In this document: positions 6,720-12,300 of the stretch, one piece after another
How the letters are laid out: each line of letters starts with the position of its first letter
Numbering within the stretch: position 1 is the stretch's first letter
NCBI GenBank assembly: GCA_029571495.1
Contig: JAKPSO010000901.1
Span: 1 to 12,300, forward strand
Origin: Pseudomonadota bacterium
GTDB lineage: Bacteria > Pseudomonadota > Gammaproteobacteria > Burkholderiales > Casimicrobiaceae
Reading direction: 5' to 3'
Length of the DNA stretch: 12,300 bases
Notes under the pieces: model-generated
The model's database searches: none
What the model was told of the DNA's origin: nothing
The model's input: only the letters and a program-made list of their open reading frames with translations
Made by a program: the position numbers and the translations under genes

Positions 6720-6789
6720 TTCCAACTACTCCAAAACTCTAGTTGCTGCTAGCTATCCCAATGCTACATATCGATGCGCGTTTTCAATC

Positions 6790-6893
6790 GTCATCTTCGG
6801 CGCAGCCGGGGATCCAGTTTGTTGAGCGGAGCTTCACGTTTTGACGTGAGCACCGTCGCTGCCTTTCTGGATTTCCGCTTCGCGAGAATGACG
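6790..6893. repeat. Degenerate GTCATTCC-type inverted-repeat element
   Basis: The left arm runs from GTCATC at 6790 to ATCCAG at 6817. The right arm runs from CTGGAT at 6867 to ATGACG at 6893 and, reverse-complemented, begins CGTCATTCTCGCGAAGCGG. The arms match imperfectly and resemble the widespread proteobacterial element with ends GTCATTCCCGCG...GGAATCCAG. Between them is a small hairpin, TCACGT (6834-6839) with ACGTGA (6844-6849). It reads as an old, decayed MITE-like copy with no coding capacity. Confidence 0.55.
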
Positions 6894-6917
6894 CCTATTT
6901 CGGATCATATGGCTTAA

Positions 6918-6952
6918 TGGCTTAAACGACCGCTCAGCGGTCGTTTAAGCCA
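6918..6952. repeat. Perfect 35-base palindrome (AACGACC/GGTCGTT set, copy c)
   Basis: The arm TGGCTTAAACGACCGCT (6918-6934) is followed by one central base and its exact reverse complement (6936-6952). Just before it the first eight bases of the arm are duplicated as ATGGCTTA ATGGCTTA. It lies downstream of the mltF-like gene on the minus strand. It has no U-tract, so it may be a repeat element or transcript-end structure rather than a normal terminator. Confidence 0.8.
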
Positions 6953-6992
6953 CAAAATTGACCAAGTCAATAAATGAACTTTTATCGTTCAA

Positions 6993-7012
6993 ACGGCCGC
7001 AAAACGGTCCGT
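6993..7012. repeat. Hairpin of the AACGACC/GGTCGTT set (copy d, imperfect)
   Basis: ACGGCCG (6993-6999) pairs with CGGTCCGT (7005-7012) with one bulged base, around a 5-base loop. It begins about 24 bases past the stop codon of the lytic transglycosylase gene on the minus strand, so it may mark that transcript's end. Confidence 0.4.
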
Positions 7013-7035
7013 AGCGCCAAAAAGCTGTATCGACA

Positions 7036-8454
7036 CTACCGCATCAACCGTAATTTCGGCTGATACGGCGCTTCGAGGCGCAACAGCACGTCGTAGTACG
7101 CGCGCACCGCTTCGACGTATTCGACGGGCATGCCGCAGCGGCAGGGGCCTTGCTTGAACTGCGCGGCGATTTCCGGTTTGATGAGGAGTGGCAGATGGCG
7201 GCGCACGTCGGGCCACATGTCCGGGTTTTTCTTCGCGCGCTGCGTTAGTACGCGCGCGTTTTCGACGTGGCCGAGGCCGATGTTGTACGCCGCGAGCGCG
7301 AGCCAGGTTTTGTCCGGCTCTTGGATGCGTGACGCGAGGCCGTCGCGCTTGAGCTCCGTGAGGTAGCGCGCCCCACCGAAGATCGACGAGCGTGGGTCCA
7401 GGCGGTCGACGTTGTAGCGCTTCGCGGTGTCCTCTGTGAACTGCATCAGGCCGCGCACGCCGGTCTCGCTCGTCGCGTCGGCTTCCCAGTGCGACTCTTG
7501 ATACGCGACGGCGGCGAGCAGGCGCCACTCGATGCCGTAGGCTTCCTGCGCTTGTTGGAACCACGTGCGGTAGCGCGGCAGCACGGTGTTGACGCGCTCC
7601 GTAAAAATTTCGATGTCGTCGCCACGCACTTTCATCGGAAATCCGAAATAGCGGTCCAGCACGCGCGTGATCTGCCCATCGCGCACGATACGCGTCAGGA
7701 AGGCGTTGGCGTCGTCGCGTAGTTTGCTGTCGCCATACGCGAAGAGCCACACGCGGGGCAGGGCAGGCTGCGCGACGAACGCGCGCTGCGCGTCGTAGTG
7801 AAAGTGGCGGCTTGCCGCGTAGGTGTCTTCTTCTACCAGTGCGTATTCGACGTCGGCATCACCGACTGCGGCGATCAGCGACTCATCGTCGTTCTTGTCG
7901 TCTTCGACGAACGTGATTGAGGGGTTTCGCTTTCGCAGATCACTCAGGCGCGGTGAAGAAAAAATCCGTGAACTCACGACAACACGCTTCGGCAGCAGTT
8001 CACCGAACGAGCGCGGCGTGTTCTTCAGCGGCGAATTGAGCACGATCCAACCGCTTTCTTGGTAGCGCGCTTTGGTCGGAAGCTCCGTGCTCGTTAAGCC
8101 ATCGGCTGCCGTGCCCATTGCGACGACGTCCACTTCGCCGCGCAGCAGCGCTTTGCGCGCTTGGTCGGGTGTGGCGAACGTGCGCACGGCTATCGGGCGA
8201 TGCTGCGTTTGGGCGAATGCGCGCGTCAGGTCGTACTCGAGTCCGGCCGCTTCGCCGTTCGGGTCGGTGTAATAAATCGTCGGATGCACCATCAGCGCAA
8301 CGCGAAGCGGCTTGACTTGGGTGCCGTCGGTCGTCGCGGCCGTTAAGGCGGGCGCGTTGCTATCGCCCCAATTCAACAAGCGGATAGGGAGCACAAGGAG
8401 CAACGCCGCGATGAGCACGGCCAGCAGCAGACGAATGACGCGAAACGACGGCAA
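7036..8454 (-). CDS. mltF: Membrane-bound lytic murein transglycosylase F-like protein
   Basis: MltF-type enzymes cut the glycan strands of peptidoglycan with formation of 1,6-anhydromuramic acid and act at the cell envelope. The 472-residue protein has a hydrophobic N-terminal anchor or uncleaved signal (about 7-27). A periplasmic solute-binding (SBP_bac_3-like) domain follows at about 50-275, with RVALMVHP and the LRGEVDVVAMG segment. The catalytic SLT (lysozyme-like) domain covers about 300-460. The catalytic glutamate is E320 in VAYQESHWEADA, followed by TGVRGLMQFT (331-340) and the AAYNIGLGHV motif (388-397), all in the standard order. The start is TTG at 8454; I see no in-frame ATG that would keep the anchor, and only a weak AGG lies upstream. 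It is divergent from the SRP RNA gene, with under 70 bp between. E. coli MltF is a comparable 518 residues. Confidence 0.9.
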   Translation of the reverse strand: MPSFRVIRLLLAVLIAALLLVLPIRLLNWGDSNAPALTAATTDGTQVKPLRVALMVHPTIYYTDPNGEAAGLEYDLTRAFAQTQHRPIAVRTFATPDQARKALLRGEVDVVAMGTAADGLTSTELPTKARYQESGWIVLNSPLKNTPRSFGELLPKRVVVSSRIFSSPRLSDLRKRNPSITFVEDDKNDDESLIAAVGDADVEYALVEEDTYAASRHFHYDAQRAFVAQPALPRVWLFAYGDSKLRDDANAFLTRIVRDGQITRVLDRYFGFPMKVRGDDIEIFTERVNTVLPRYRTWFQQAQEAYGIEWRLLAAVAYQESHWEADATSETGVRGLMQFTEDTAKRYNVDRLDPRSSIFGGARYLTELKRDGLASRIQEPDKTWLALAAYNIGLGHVENARVLTQRAKKNPDMWPDVRRHLPLLIKPEIAAQFKQGPCRCGMPVEYVEAVRAYYDVLLRLEAPYQPKLRLMR

Positions 8455-8510
8455 GACGTGGCCTAGCGAAGAACGGGTTAGGAGTATACGGTCGAGATTG
8501 GGGCACCCCG

Positions 8511-8516
8511 TATAAT
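8511..8516 (+). promoter_or_regulatory. -10 box for the SRP RNA gene
   Basis: A perfect TATAAT lies 6 bases before the first paired base of the SRP RNA, the correct position for a -10 element. A GGGGCACCCC dyad lies directly before it. No consensus -35 is visible at 16-18 bases upstream. The same short region holds the 5' end of the divergent mltF-like gene. Confidence 0.6.
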
Positions 8517-8521
8517 TGGAA

Positions 8522-8620
8522 GTGGTGGGTCGCCCCGCATGTCTAACGTGTGAACCTGGTCAGGTCCGGAAGGAAGCAGCCACAGCGCGCCAAGCAGTGC
8601 CGGGGGAACGGCTCACCACC
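8522..8620 (+). ncRNA. ffs: Signal recognition particle RNA (4.5S type)
   Basis: The nearly invariant SRP core is present: GGTCAGGTCCGGAAGGAAGC (8558-8577), which includes the GGAA tetraloop and the Ffh-binding symmetric loop partner, with AGCAGTGCCGGGGGAA further on. The ends GTGGTG (8522-8527) and CACCAC (8614-8619) pair to close the long hairpin, giving about 100 nucleotides, the normal size of the small bacterial form. The RNA joins Ffh to target membrane proteins to FtsY and SecYEG. The sequence TATTTCTCTT after the closing stem can serve as the terminator tail. The ffs-dnaX-ybaB-recR neighbourhood is commonly seen in proteobacteria. Exact ends are estimated from pairing. Confidence 0.95.
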
Positions 8621-8661
8621 TATTTCTCTTCGGCGCCGTGATACGGGCGAATTGCCGCGTT

Positions 8662-8722
8662 GAATTTTCGGCGGGACGCTCGCCTACCGCTTGAGGTATG
8701 TCTCGCGTCCCGCCGAAAATTC
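8662..8722. repeat. 18-bp perfect inverted repeat between ffs and dnaX
   Basis: GAATTTTCGGCGGGACGC (8662-8679) is followed after 25 bases by its exact reverse complement (8705-8722). Inside the loop TACC (8685-8688) and GGTA (8695-8698) pair as well. It lies 40 bases after ffs and about 90 before the dnaX start. There is no T-run after the right arm, so it is either an unusual leader hairpin of the dnaX transcript or a small palindromic repeat element. Confidence 0.75.
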
Positions 8723-8809
8723 GCCTTGCACTTCATCCCGTCTCACGACGCTGCACCTTGGCTCGGTTGTGTCCGCTCGGCGCAATGCGGGTTTGGAGTT
8801 CACCGCTAA

Positions 8810-10510
8810 GTGTCCGCCCCTTCCCTCGCTCTCGCCCGCAAATACCGTCCGCGTAACTTCGTTGACTTCTTCATGGGTCAAGAGCACGTGGTTCGTGCAT
8901 TGACGCACGCGCTAGAGACGGGCCGTTTGCATCAGGCATATCTGTTGACGGGTACGCGTGGCGTCGGCAAGACGACGATCGCGCGGATTTTGGCGAAGTC
9001 GCTGAACTGCGAAACCGGCGTCACGCCTCGGCCCTGCGGCGTTTGCCAAACCTGCGTCGACATCGACGCGGGCCGCTTCCCGGATTTGTTGGAACTTGAT
9101 GCGGCGTCGAACACGGGCGTCGACAACATGCGCGAGATCATCGACAACGCGCGCTATGCCCCGACTGCAGGACGCTACAAGGTGTACCTCATCGACGAGG
9201 TGCACATGCTCTCGAAGAGCGCGTTCAACTCGATGTTGAAGACGCTTGAAGAGCCACCGGAGCACGTGAAATTCGTGCTCGCCACGACCGACCCGCAAAA
9301 GATTCCCGTCACCGTGCTCTCGCGGTGTTTGCAATTTGCGCTCAAGCAATTTCCGCCAGAACGTGTGGCCGAACAATTACATAAAGTGTTGACCGCAGAG
9401 CAGGTGCCGTTTGATGCGCCGGCGCTTCGTTTGATCGGCGAAGCGGCACAAGGCTCGATGCGCGACGCGCTCTCGATCACCGATCAAGCGATCGCGTTCG
9501 GCCACGGTAAAGTCGAAGAGCAGCAAGTGCGGCAGATGCTCGGCAGCGTGGATCGTGATTTCGTCTGGCGCGTTCTCGATGCAATCGTCGCGCGCGACGC
9601 CGCGGCGCTTTCCGCCGAGGTTGATCGTTGCTTTGAGCAAGCACTCGCGGCGGACGACGCACTCGCGCAGCTCGCTCGTGCATTGCATCGCGTCGCCCTC
9701 GCGCAGCCGGTGCCCGCGAGTGTGGACATGGACGATCCCGACTACGGTCACATCACGCGCCTCGCCAAGGCGTTGACCGCCGAAGAAATTCAGCTCTACT
9801 ACCAAATCGCTCTGCACGGTCGCGACGATCTGCGCCTCGCGCCCGACGAGCAGACGGCGCTGATGATGACTTTTCTGCGCTTGCTCGCGTTTGCGCCAAA
9901 CACTGGCAGCGAACCCGTTCGCGAAGCAGGACCGGCGGCGACACGCACTGCGACTCCCCTCTCCACTGGCGGGAGAGGGGCTGGGGGAGAGGGGGTTAGT
10001 GCAACTCCGATGCCTACGCCGCCCCCCAAGCCGTCGCCCCCCGCTCCCCAGCCTGCCCCCGCCAGGGGGGAGGGAGCAAATGCTGCGCCCGCAGCTGCCA
10101 TTCGCGCGGACGCCGACGCCAGCCCATCCCGCGAATTTGACGGCGATTGGTTGCGTCTTGTCACCGCGTTGCCGCTCGCCGCGATGGCGCGCGAACTCGC
10201 GCGGCACAGCGCGCTCATCACGTGGGACAAGAATCTCATCAAGCTCGCGCTGCCACAAGACAAGCGCCCGCTCGCGACACAAAAGGAGCGCCTCGCCGGC
10301 ACGTTGTCCGAGTATTTCGGGCGACCGATCAAGCTCGACATCGAATTGATGGACAACGCGGGCGAGTCGGTAGCCACGCGCGACCATCAAATCAAAACAG
10401 AAAAACAGGCTGCGGCGGAAGAGGCATTTATGGCCGACCCCGCCGTGCAAGTGCTGCTCTCGGAAGGCGGCGGACGCATCCGCGCGGGTAGCATTCAGCC
10501 CAACGAGTAA
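8810..10510 (+). CDS. dnaX: DNA polymerase III subunits gamma/tau (clamp loader)
   Basis: DnaX is the ATPase motor of the clamp loader that places the beta clamp on primed DNA; the full-length tau form also ties polymerase cores to the helicase. Visible landmarks are LARKYRPRNF (8-17), Walker A GTRGVGKT (48-55), the zinc-binding cysteines C67, C76, C79 and C82, Walker B VYLIDE (125-130), sensor 1 LATTD (157-161), the arginine-finger SRC (171-173) and sensor 2 GSMRDAL (215-221). Domain III ends near 360. A low-complexity Pro/Gly/Ala linker (about 365-440) follows, then the tau-specific C-terminal region. The start is GTG at 8810, with GGAG 11 bases upstream. At 566 residues it is shorter than the 643 of E. 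coli. The linker includes a peptide encoded by inserted REP-like DNA. No E. coli-style A AAA AAG frameshift site is present. Confidence 0.97.
   Translation: MSAPSLALARKYRPRNFVDFFMGQEHVVRALTHALETGRLHQAYLLTGTRGVGKTTIARILAKSLNCETGVTPRPCGVCQTCVDIDAGRFPDLLELDAASNTGVDNMREIIDNARYAPTAGRYKVYLIDEVHMLSKSAFNSMLKTLEEPPEHVKFVLATTDPQKIPVTVLSRCLQFALKQFPPERVAEQLHKVLTAEQVPFDAPALRLIGEAAQGSMRDALSITDQAIAFGHGKVEEQQVRQMLGSVDRDFVWRVLDAIVARDAAALSAEVDRCFEQALAADDALAQLARALHRVALAQPVPASVDMDDPDYGHITRLAKALTAEEIQLYYQIALHGRDDLRLAPDEQTALMMTFLRLLAFAPNTGSEPVREAGPAATRTATPLSTGGRGAGGEGVSATPMPTPPPKPSPPAPQPAPARGEGANAAPAAAIRADADASPSREFDGDWLRLVTALPLAAMARELARHSALITWDKNLIKLALPQDKRPLATQKERLAGTLSEYFGRPIKLDIELMDNAGESVATRDHQIKTEKQAAAEEAFMADPAVQVLLSEGGGRIRAGSIQPNE
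9954..10074. repeat. Inverted pair of GC-rich REP-like units inside dnaX
   Basis: Unit 1 (9954-9995) contains a 9-bp stem, CCCCTCTCC (9956-9964) with GGAGAGGGG (9972-9980), followed by GCTGGGGGAGAGGGGG. Unit 2 (10037-10074), read in reverse complement, has the same order: CTGGCGGGGGCAGGCTGGGG followed by a G-rich end. The two units face each other across 41 bases, a BIME-like layout, and keep the dnaX frame. They encode PLSTGGRGAGGEG (383-395) and a Pro-rich run ending PAPARGEG. Confidence 0.7.
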
Positions 10511-10532
10511 TCACAATTTTCGGAGACACGAA

Positions 10533-10859
10533 ATGTTAGGTAAAGGCGGAATGGCGGGCCTCATGCAGCAGGCGCAACGCATGCAAGAAAACCTCAAAAA
10601 GGCGCAAGAAGAAATCGCCGCGATGGAAGTTGAGGGGCAGGCGGGCGCGGGCATGGTCAAGATCACCATGACCGGCAAACACGACTGCAAACGCGTGCAG
10701 ATCGACGTTGGCGTGATGGACGACAAAGACATGCTTGAAGACCTGATCACCGCCGCGATCAATGACGCTGCGCGCAAGATCGAACAAACCAGCAGCGCCA
10801 AAATGGGCGCACTCGGCGCAGGCATGAACCTGCCGCCGGGGATGAAGCTACCGTTCTAG
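10533..10859 (+). CDS. ybaB: YbaB/EbfC-family nucleoid-associated protein
   Basis: A 108-residue protein of the YbaB/EbfC family, small dimeric DNA-binding proteins associated with the nucleoid. The N-terminal helix MAGLMQQAQRMQENLKKAQEEIAAMEVEG (about 7-35) is the typical long dimerisation and tweezer arm. It is followed by the central sheet with GMVKITMTGKHDCKRVQID, the MEDLITAAINDA-like helix (LEDLITAAINDAARKIEQ), and a glycine/proline/methionine-rich tail ending PPGMKLPF. ATG at 10533 has a GGAG ribosome site 8 bases upstream and lies 22 bp after dnaX. recR starts 37 bp later, so it is the middle gene of a dnaX-ybaB-recR operon. All family landmarks are present and the length is normal. 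A direct role in DNA repair or gene regulation cannot be decided from sequence. Confidence 0.95.
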   Translation: MLGKGGMAGLMQQAQRMQENLKKAQEEIAAMEVEGQAGAGMVKITMTGKHDCKRVQIDVGVMDDKDMLEDLITAAINDAARKIEQTSSAKMGALGAGMNLPPGMKLPF

Positions 10860-10896
10860 TGAACGCGAGCTTCGAGCGCGGTAAGCGTTTCGAACT

Positions 10897-11484
10897 ATGA
10901 CTCCGGTCTCGTTCAAAGCCCTCATAGACGCGCTGAAACAACTGCCCGGCATCGGGCCACGCGCCGCGCAGCGCATCGCGTTTGAGCTGGTGCAACACAA
11001 ACGCGACGCCGCGCTTGGCCTCGCCAAAGCGCTTGAGGGTGCACTCGAAAAACTCGGCCATTGCGAACGCTGCAACACGCTCTCGGAAGAGCCGCTGTGC
11101 AGCCTCTGTTCGTCCAAGCGACGCGATCCGTCGATCTTGTGCGTCATCGAAACGCCGTCGGATCAAATCACGCTCGAACAGTCCGGCGCGTTTAGCGGGC
11201 TCTACTTCGTGCTCATGGGCCGCCTCTCGCCGCTCGACGGCGTCGGCCCTGCGCAAATTCACCTCGAAAAACTCGTTAACCGTGCAGTCGACGGCACAGT
11301 CAAAGAAGTGATTCTCGCCACCAACTTCACCAACGAAGGCGAAGTCACCGCACACGTTATCACCGAACTTTTGGAAGCGCAGGGCGTGAAGGTTTCTCGC
11401 TTGGCGCGCGGGATTCCGATTGGGTCGGAGCTTGAGTATGTGGATGCCGCTACCGTGGCGCAGGCGGTGCGGGAGAGGCGGTGA
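10897..11484 (+). CDS. recR: Recombination mediator protein RecR
   Basis: RecR works with RecO (and RecF) to load RecA onto SSB-coated single-stranded gaps. The 195-residue protein is of normal length. The N-terminal helix-hairpin-helix contains LPGIGPRAAQRIAF (16-29). The zinc finger has C56, C59, C68 and C71. The Toprim domain begins with SILCVIETPSD (79-89) and contains the conserved segment VILATNFTNEGEVTA (138-152), with acidic residues E147 and E149. The C-terminal VSRLARGIPIGSELEYVDAATVAQA is the conserved Walker-B-like end. ATG at 10897 gives the canonical opening. Its stop overlaps the start of the following small gene by four bases (GTGA), which implies translational coupling. No key residue is missing. 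It is the third gene of the dnaX operon, an arrangement widely conserved in bacteria. Confidence 0.97.
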   Translation: MTPVSFKALIDALKQLPGIGPRAAQRIAFELVQHKRDAALGLAKALEGALEKLGHCERCNTLSEEPLCSLCSSKRRDPSILCVIETPSDQITLEQSGAFSGLYFVLMGRLSPLDGVGPAQIHLEKLVNRAVDGTVKEVILATNFTNEGEVTAHVITELLEAQGVKVSRLARGIPIGSELEYVDAATVAQAVRERR

Positions 11485-11882
11485 AGCGCAGGCTCGTGCT
11501 AGGCGTGATCATCGCAGCGCTCTGCGTGTACGTCGTGTTGCTGCTGCCGTGGATGGCAGAAATTTCGAAGGGGCCGCTAGTCGACGCTGTGCGATATGAG
11601 TGCTGGAAGAAATACGTTTGCCCGTTCAACGACAACGTCGTGTACACCGGTTTGGCAAGTGATCGTGAGCGTGATTCGCTGGTGATCGGCCTCAACGTCG
11701 ACGAGCTCAAAGCGCGCTTCGGAAAAATTCGCGGCGATAGTGCGTTGCCTCTAACAGTAGTTCAGCGTCTGTACGCCGATCTCGACTACGTTGGACAGGA
11801 CGTCCGAGGTTTGGGCGACTACAACTGGCTGGTCATTCTCAGGAATGGACGCGTTGTTTCTCTGGCATGGCTCAAAGGCTAG
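11481..11882 (+). CDS. Small membrane-anchored protein of unknown function, coupled to recR
   Basis: A 133-residue protein starting with GTG at 11481, whose GTGA overlaps the recR stop; a GGGAGAGG lies just upstream inside recR. Residues 4-24 (RLVLGVIIAALCVYVVLLLPW) form one membrane helix after a basic start (MKRR), so the rest is probably periplasmic. The soluble part has two cysteines in ECWKKYVCPF that could form a disulfide. Next comes a segment with SLVIGLNVDELKARFGKI, in the style of small outer-membrane-assembly or lipoprotein-like domains where a threshold helix follows a V-G-L strand, and then DYNWLVILRNGRVVSLAWLKG at the end. I do not recognise the family. The overlap suggests co-expression with recR, though this need not mean a related function. 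Confidence 0.7.
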   Translation: MKRRLVLGVIIAALCVYVVLLLPWMAEISKGPLVDAVRYECWKKYVCPFNDNVVYTGLASDRERDSLVIGLNVDELKARFGKIRGDSALPLTVVQRLYADLDYVGQDVRGLGDYNWLVILRNGRVVSLAWLKG

Positions 11883-11897
11883 TAAGTTGCCAGTGGT

Positions 11898-11922
11898 CTC
11901 GATGCAGCGCTGCGGAATCGAG
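11898..11922 (+). terminator. Possible transcript-end hairpin after the dnaX-recR cluster
   Basis: CTCGAT (11898-11903) pairs with ATCGAG (11917-11922), enclosing the perfect palindrome GCAGCGCTGC. It begins 16 bases after the last stop codon of the cluster. Only a weak AT-rich stretch (ATATTT) follows, and then a second small dyad CGGGG-AGA-CCCCG (11934-11946). A terminator role is plausible but unproven. Confidence 0.3.
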
Positions 11923-11951
11923 GTGAGATATTTCGGGGAGACCCCGTTGGA

Positions 11952-12061
11952 GTAGCCCGGAGAAGCGAAGCGCGTCCGGGTTTCGTGTATCCGCCATCGG
12001 CGCATTGTTTTGCCGGGTTCGATGGACAAATGCCTGGACGCGCTGCGCTTCTCAAGGCTAC
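11952..12061. repeat. REP/BIME-like inverted repeat (GTAGCCCGGA type)
   Basis: The left arm (11952-11980) begins GTAGCCCGGAGAAGCG and the right arm (12033-12061) is its reverse complement at 25 of 29 positions. The 52-base centre holds a further small dyad, CCATCG with CGATGG. The layout and the GTAGCCCGGA...TCCGGG wording match the palindromic repeats scattered between genes in many proteobacteria. It fills the gap between two convergent genes, the usual site for such repeats, and has no coding content. Confidence 0.75.
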
Positions 12062-12115
12062 GGAACCTCGTGAACCCTGAATGAACTTTGGCATGCAGAA
12101 TTTGGGCGCTACGCC

Positions 12116-12300
12116 CTAGGCTTTGTTGGCAAACGCCCAGTCGCTAATCGCCACAAACGCCTCACAGGTCAACTCTTCCGCGCGTGCCGTCGGCGCGACG
12201 CCAATGGCTTCCCATCCGTCCGGCGAGACCCATGCGGCTAAGCTCTTGCGAAGCATTTTGCGGCGCTGGCTAAACGCTTCGTTGACGATGCGTGCGAAGA
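12116..12300 (-). CDS. rsmA: Ribosomal RNA small subunit methyltransferase A, C-terminal part
   Basis: RsmA (KsgA) dimethylates two adjacent adenines near the 3' end of 16S rRNA during late 30S assembly. Only the last 61 codons are inside the window; the gene continues past the right edge and stops at TAG (12116-12118). The visible segment is the helical C-terminal domain. FARIVNEAFSQRRKMLRKSL is the hallmark AFxQRRKxLxN/K helix, followed by a GWEAIGVAPTARAEELTCEAF block matching the family's ALGIDPxxRAExLSxxxF motif. The S-adenosylmethionine-binding motifs are not visible. The gene converges on the recR cluster, with a REP-like repeat between. Identification is good despite the short length. 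Confidence 0.88.
   Translation of the reverse strand, partial: FARIVNEAFSQRRKMLRKSLAAWVSPDGWEAIGVAPTARAEELTCEAFVAISDWAFANKA

Noticed and set aside
6790..7012. CRISPR-like array
   Set aside because: The repeats here are palindromes of differing sequence, not regularly spaced direct repeats with unique spacers.
6989..7750. Alternative minus-strand frame of about 253 codons overlapping the mltF-like gene
   Set aside because: The other minus-strand frame has the catalytic SLT motifs in order; this one is Arg/Ala-rich and motif-free.
8620..8632. Separate intrinsic terminator after ffs
   Set aside because: The T-rich stretch follows the closing stem of the SRP RNA itself, so no independent hairpin needs to be called.
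9377..10450. Long open frame of about 357 codons on the minus strand inside dnaX
   Set aside because: It lies opposite the strongly conserved dnaX frame, has no recognisable domain and an arginine/glycine-rich composition typical of antisense frames in high-GC genes.

Overview
The window looks like a stretch of high-GC betaproteobacterial chromosome. Reasons are the wording of the DnaX, RecR, AhpC/AhpF and MltF-like proteins, the dnaX-ybaB-recR gene order with the SRP RNA gene just upstream, and an rsmA end at the right border. This assignment is inferred from protein appearance only. The window is mostly housekeeping sequence, with some accessory material at the left end and an unusual number of small palindromic repeats.

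Left part (1-1750): the C-terminal end of a coiled-coil P-loop ATPase, open at the window edge and visibly less GC-rich than what follows, converges on a VapBC-type toxin-antitoxin operon on the minus strand. Several hairpins lie between the two. The vapBC promoter region carries two TATA-containing direct repeats.

Middle (1748-8454): the peroxide-detoxifying pair ahpC-ahpF (minus strand); a small four-helix membrane protein (minus) divergent from an HPP-domain membrane protein with two CBS domains (plus); an RraB-fold protein with an apparent Sec signal peptide (minus); and an MltF-like lytic transglycosylase (minus). The gaps of about 300 bp contain members of at least two palindromic repeat families.

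Right part (8500-12300): the signal recognition particle RNA (ffs), then a plus-strand cluster dnaX - ybaB - recR - small anchored hypothetical protein. Its spacings are 22 bp, 37 bp and a 4-bp overlap, which suggests one transcript for clamp loading and recombination repair. dnaX has an inverted pair of GC-rich REP-like units embedded in frame in its linker. After the cluster come a REP/BIME-like inverted repeat and the C-terminal part of rsmA (ksgA) on the minus strand.

I see no CRISPR array, integrase, transposase, tRNA or rRNA. I found no convincing new multi-gene system. The most unusual items are the repeats inside dnaX, the exported RraB-like protein, the AACGACC/GGTCGTT palindrome set, and the truncated ATPase at the left edge.
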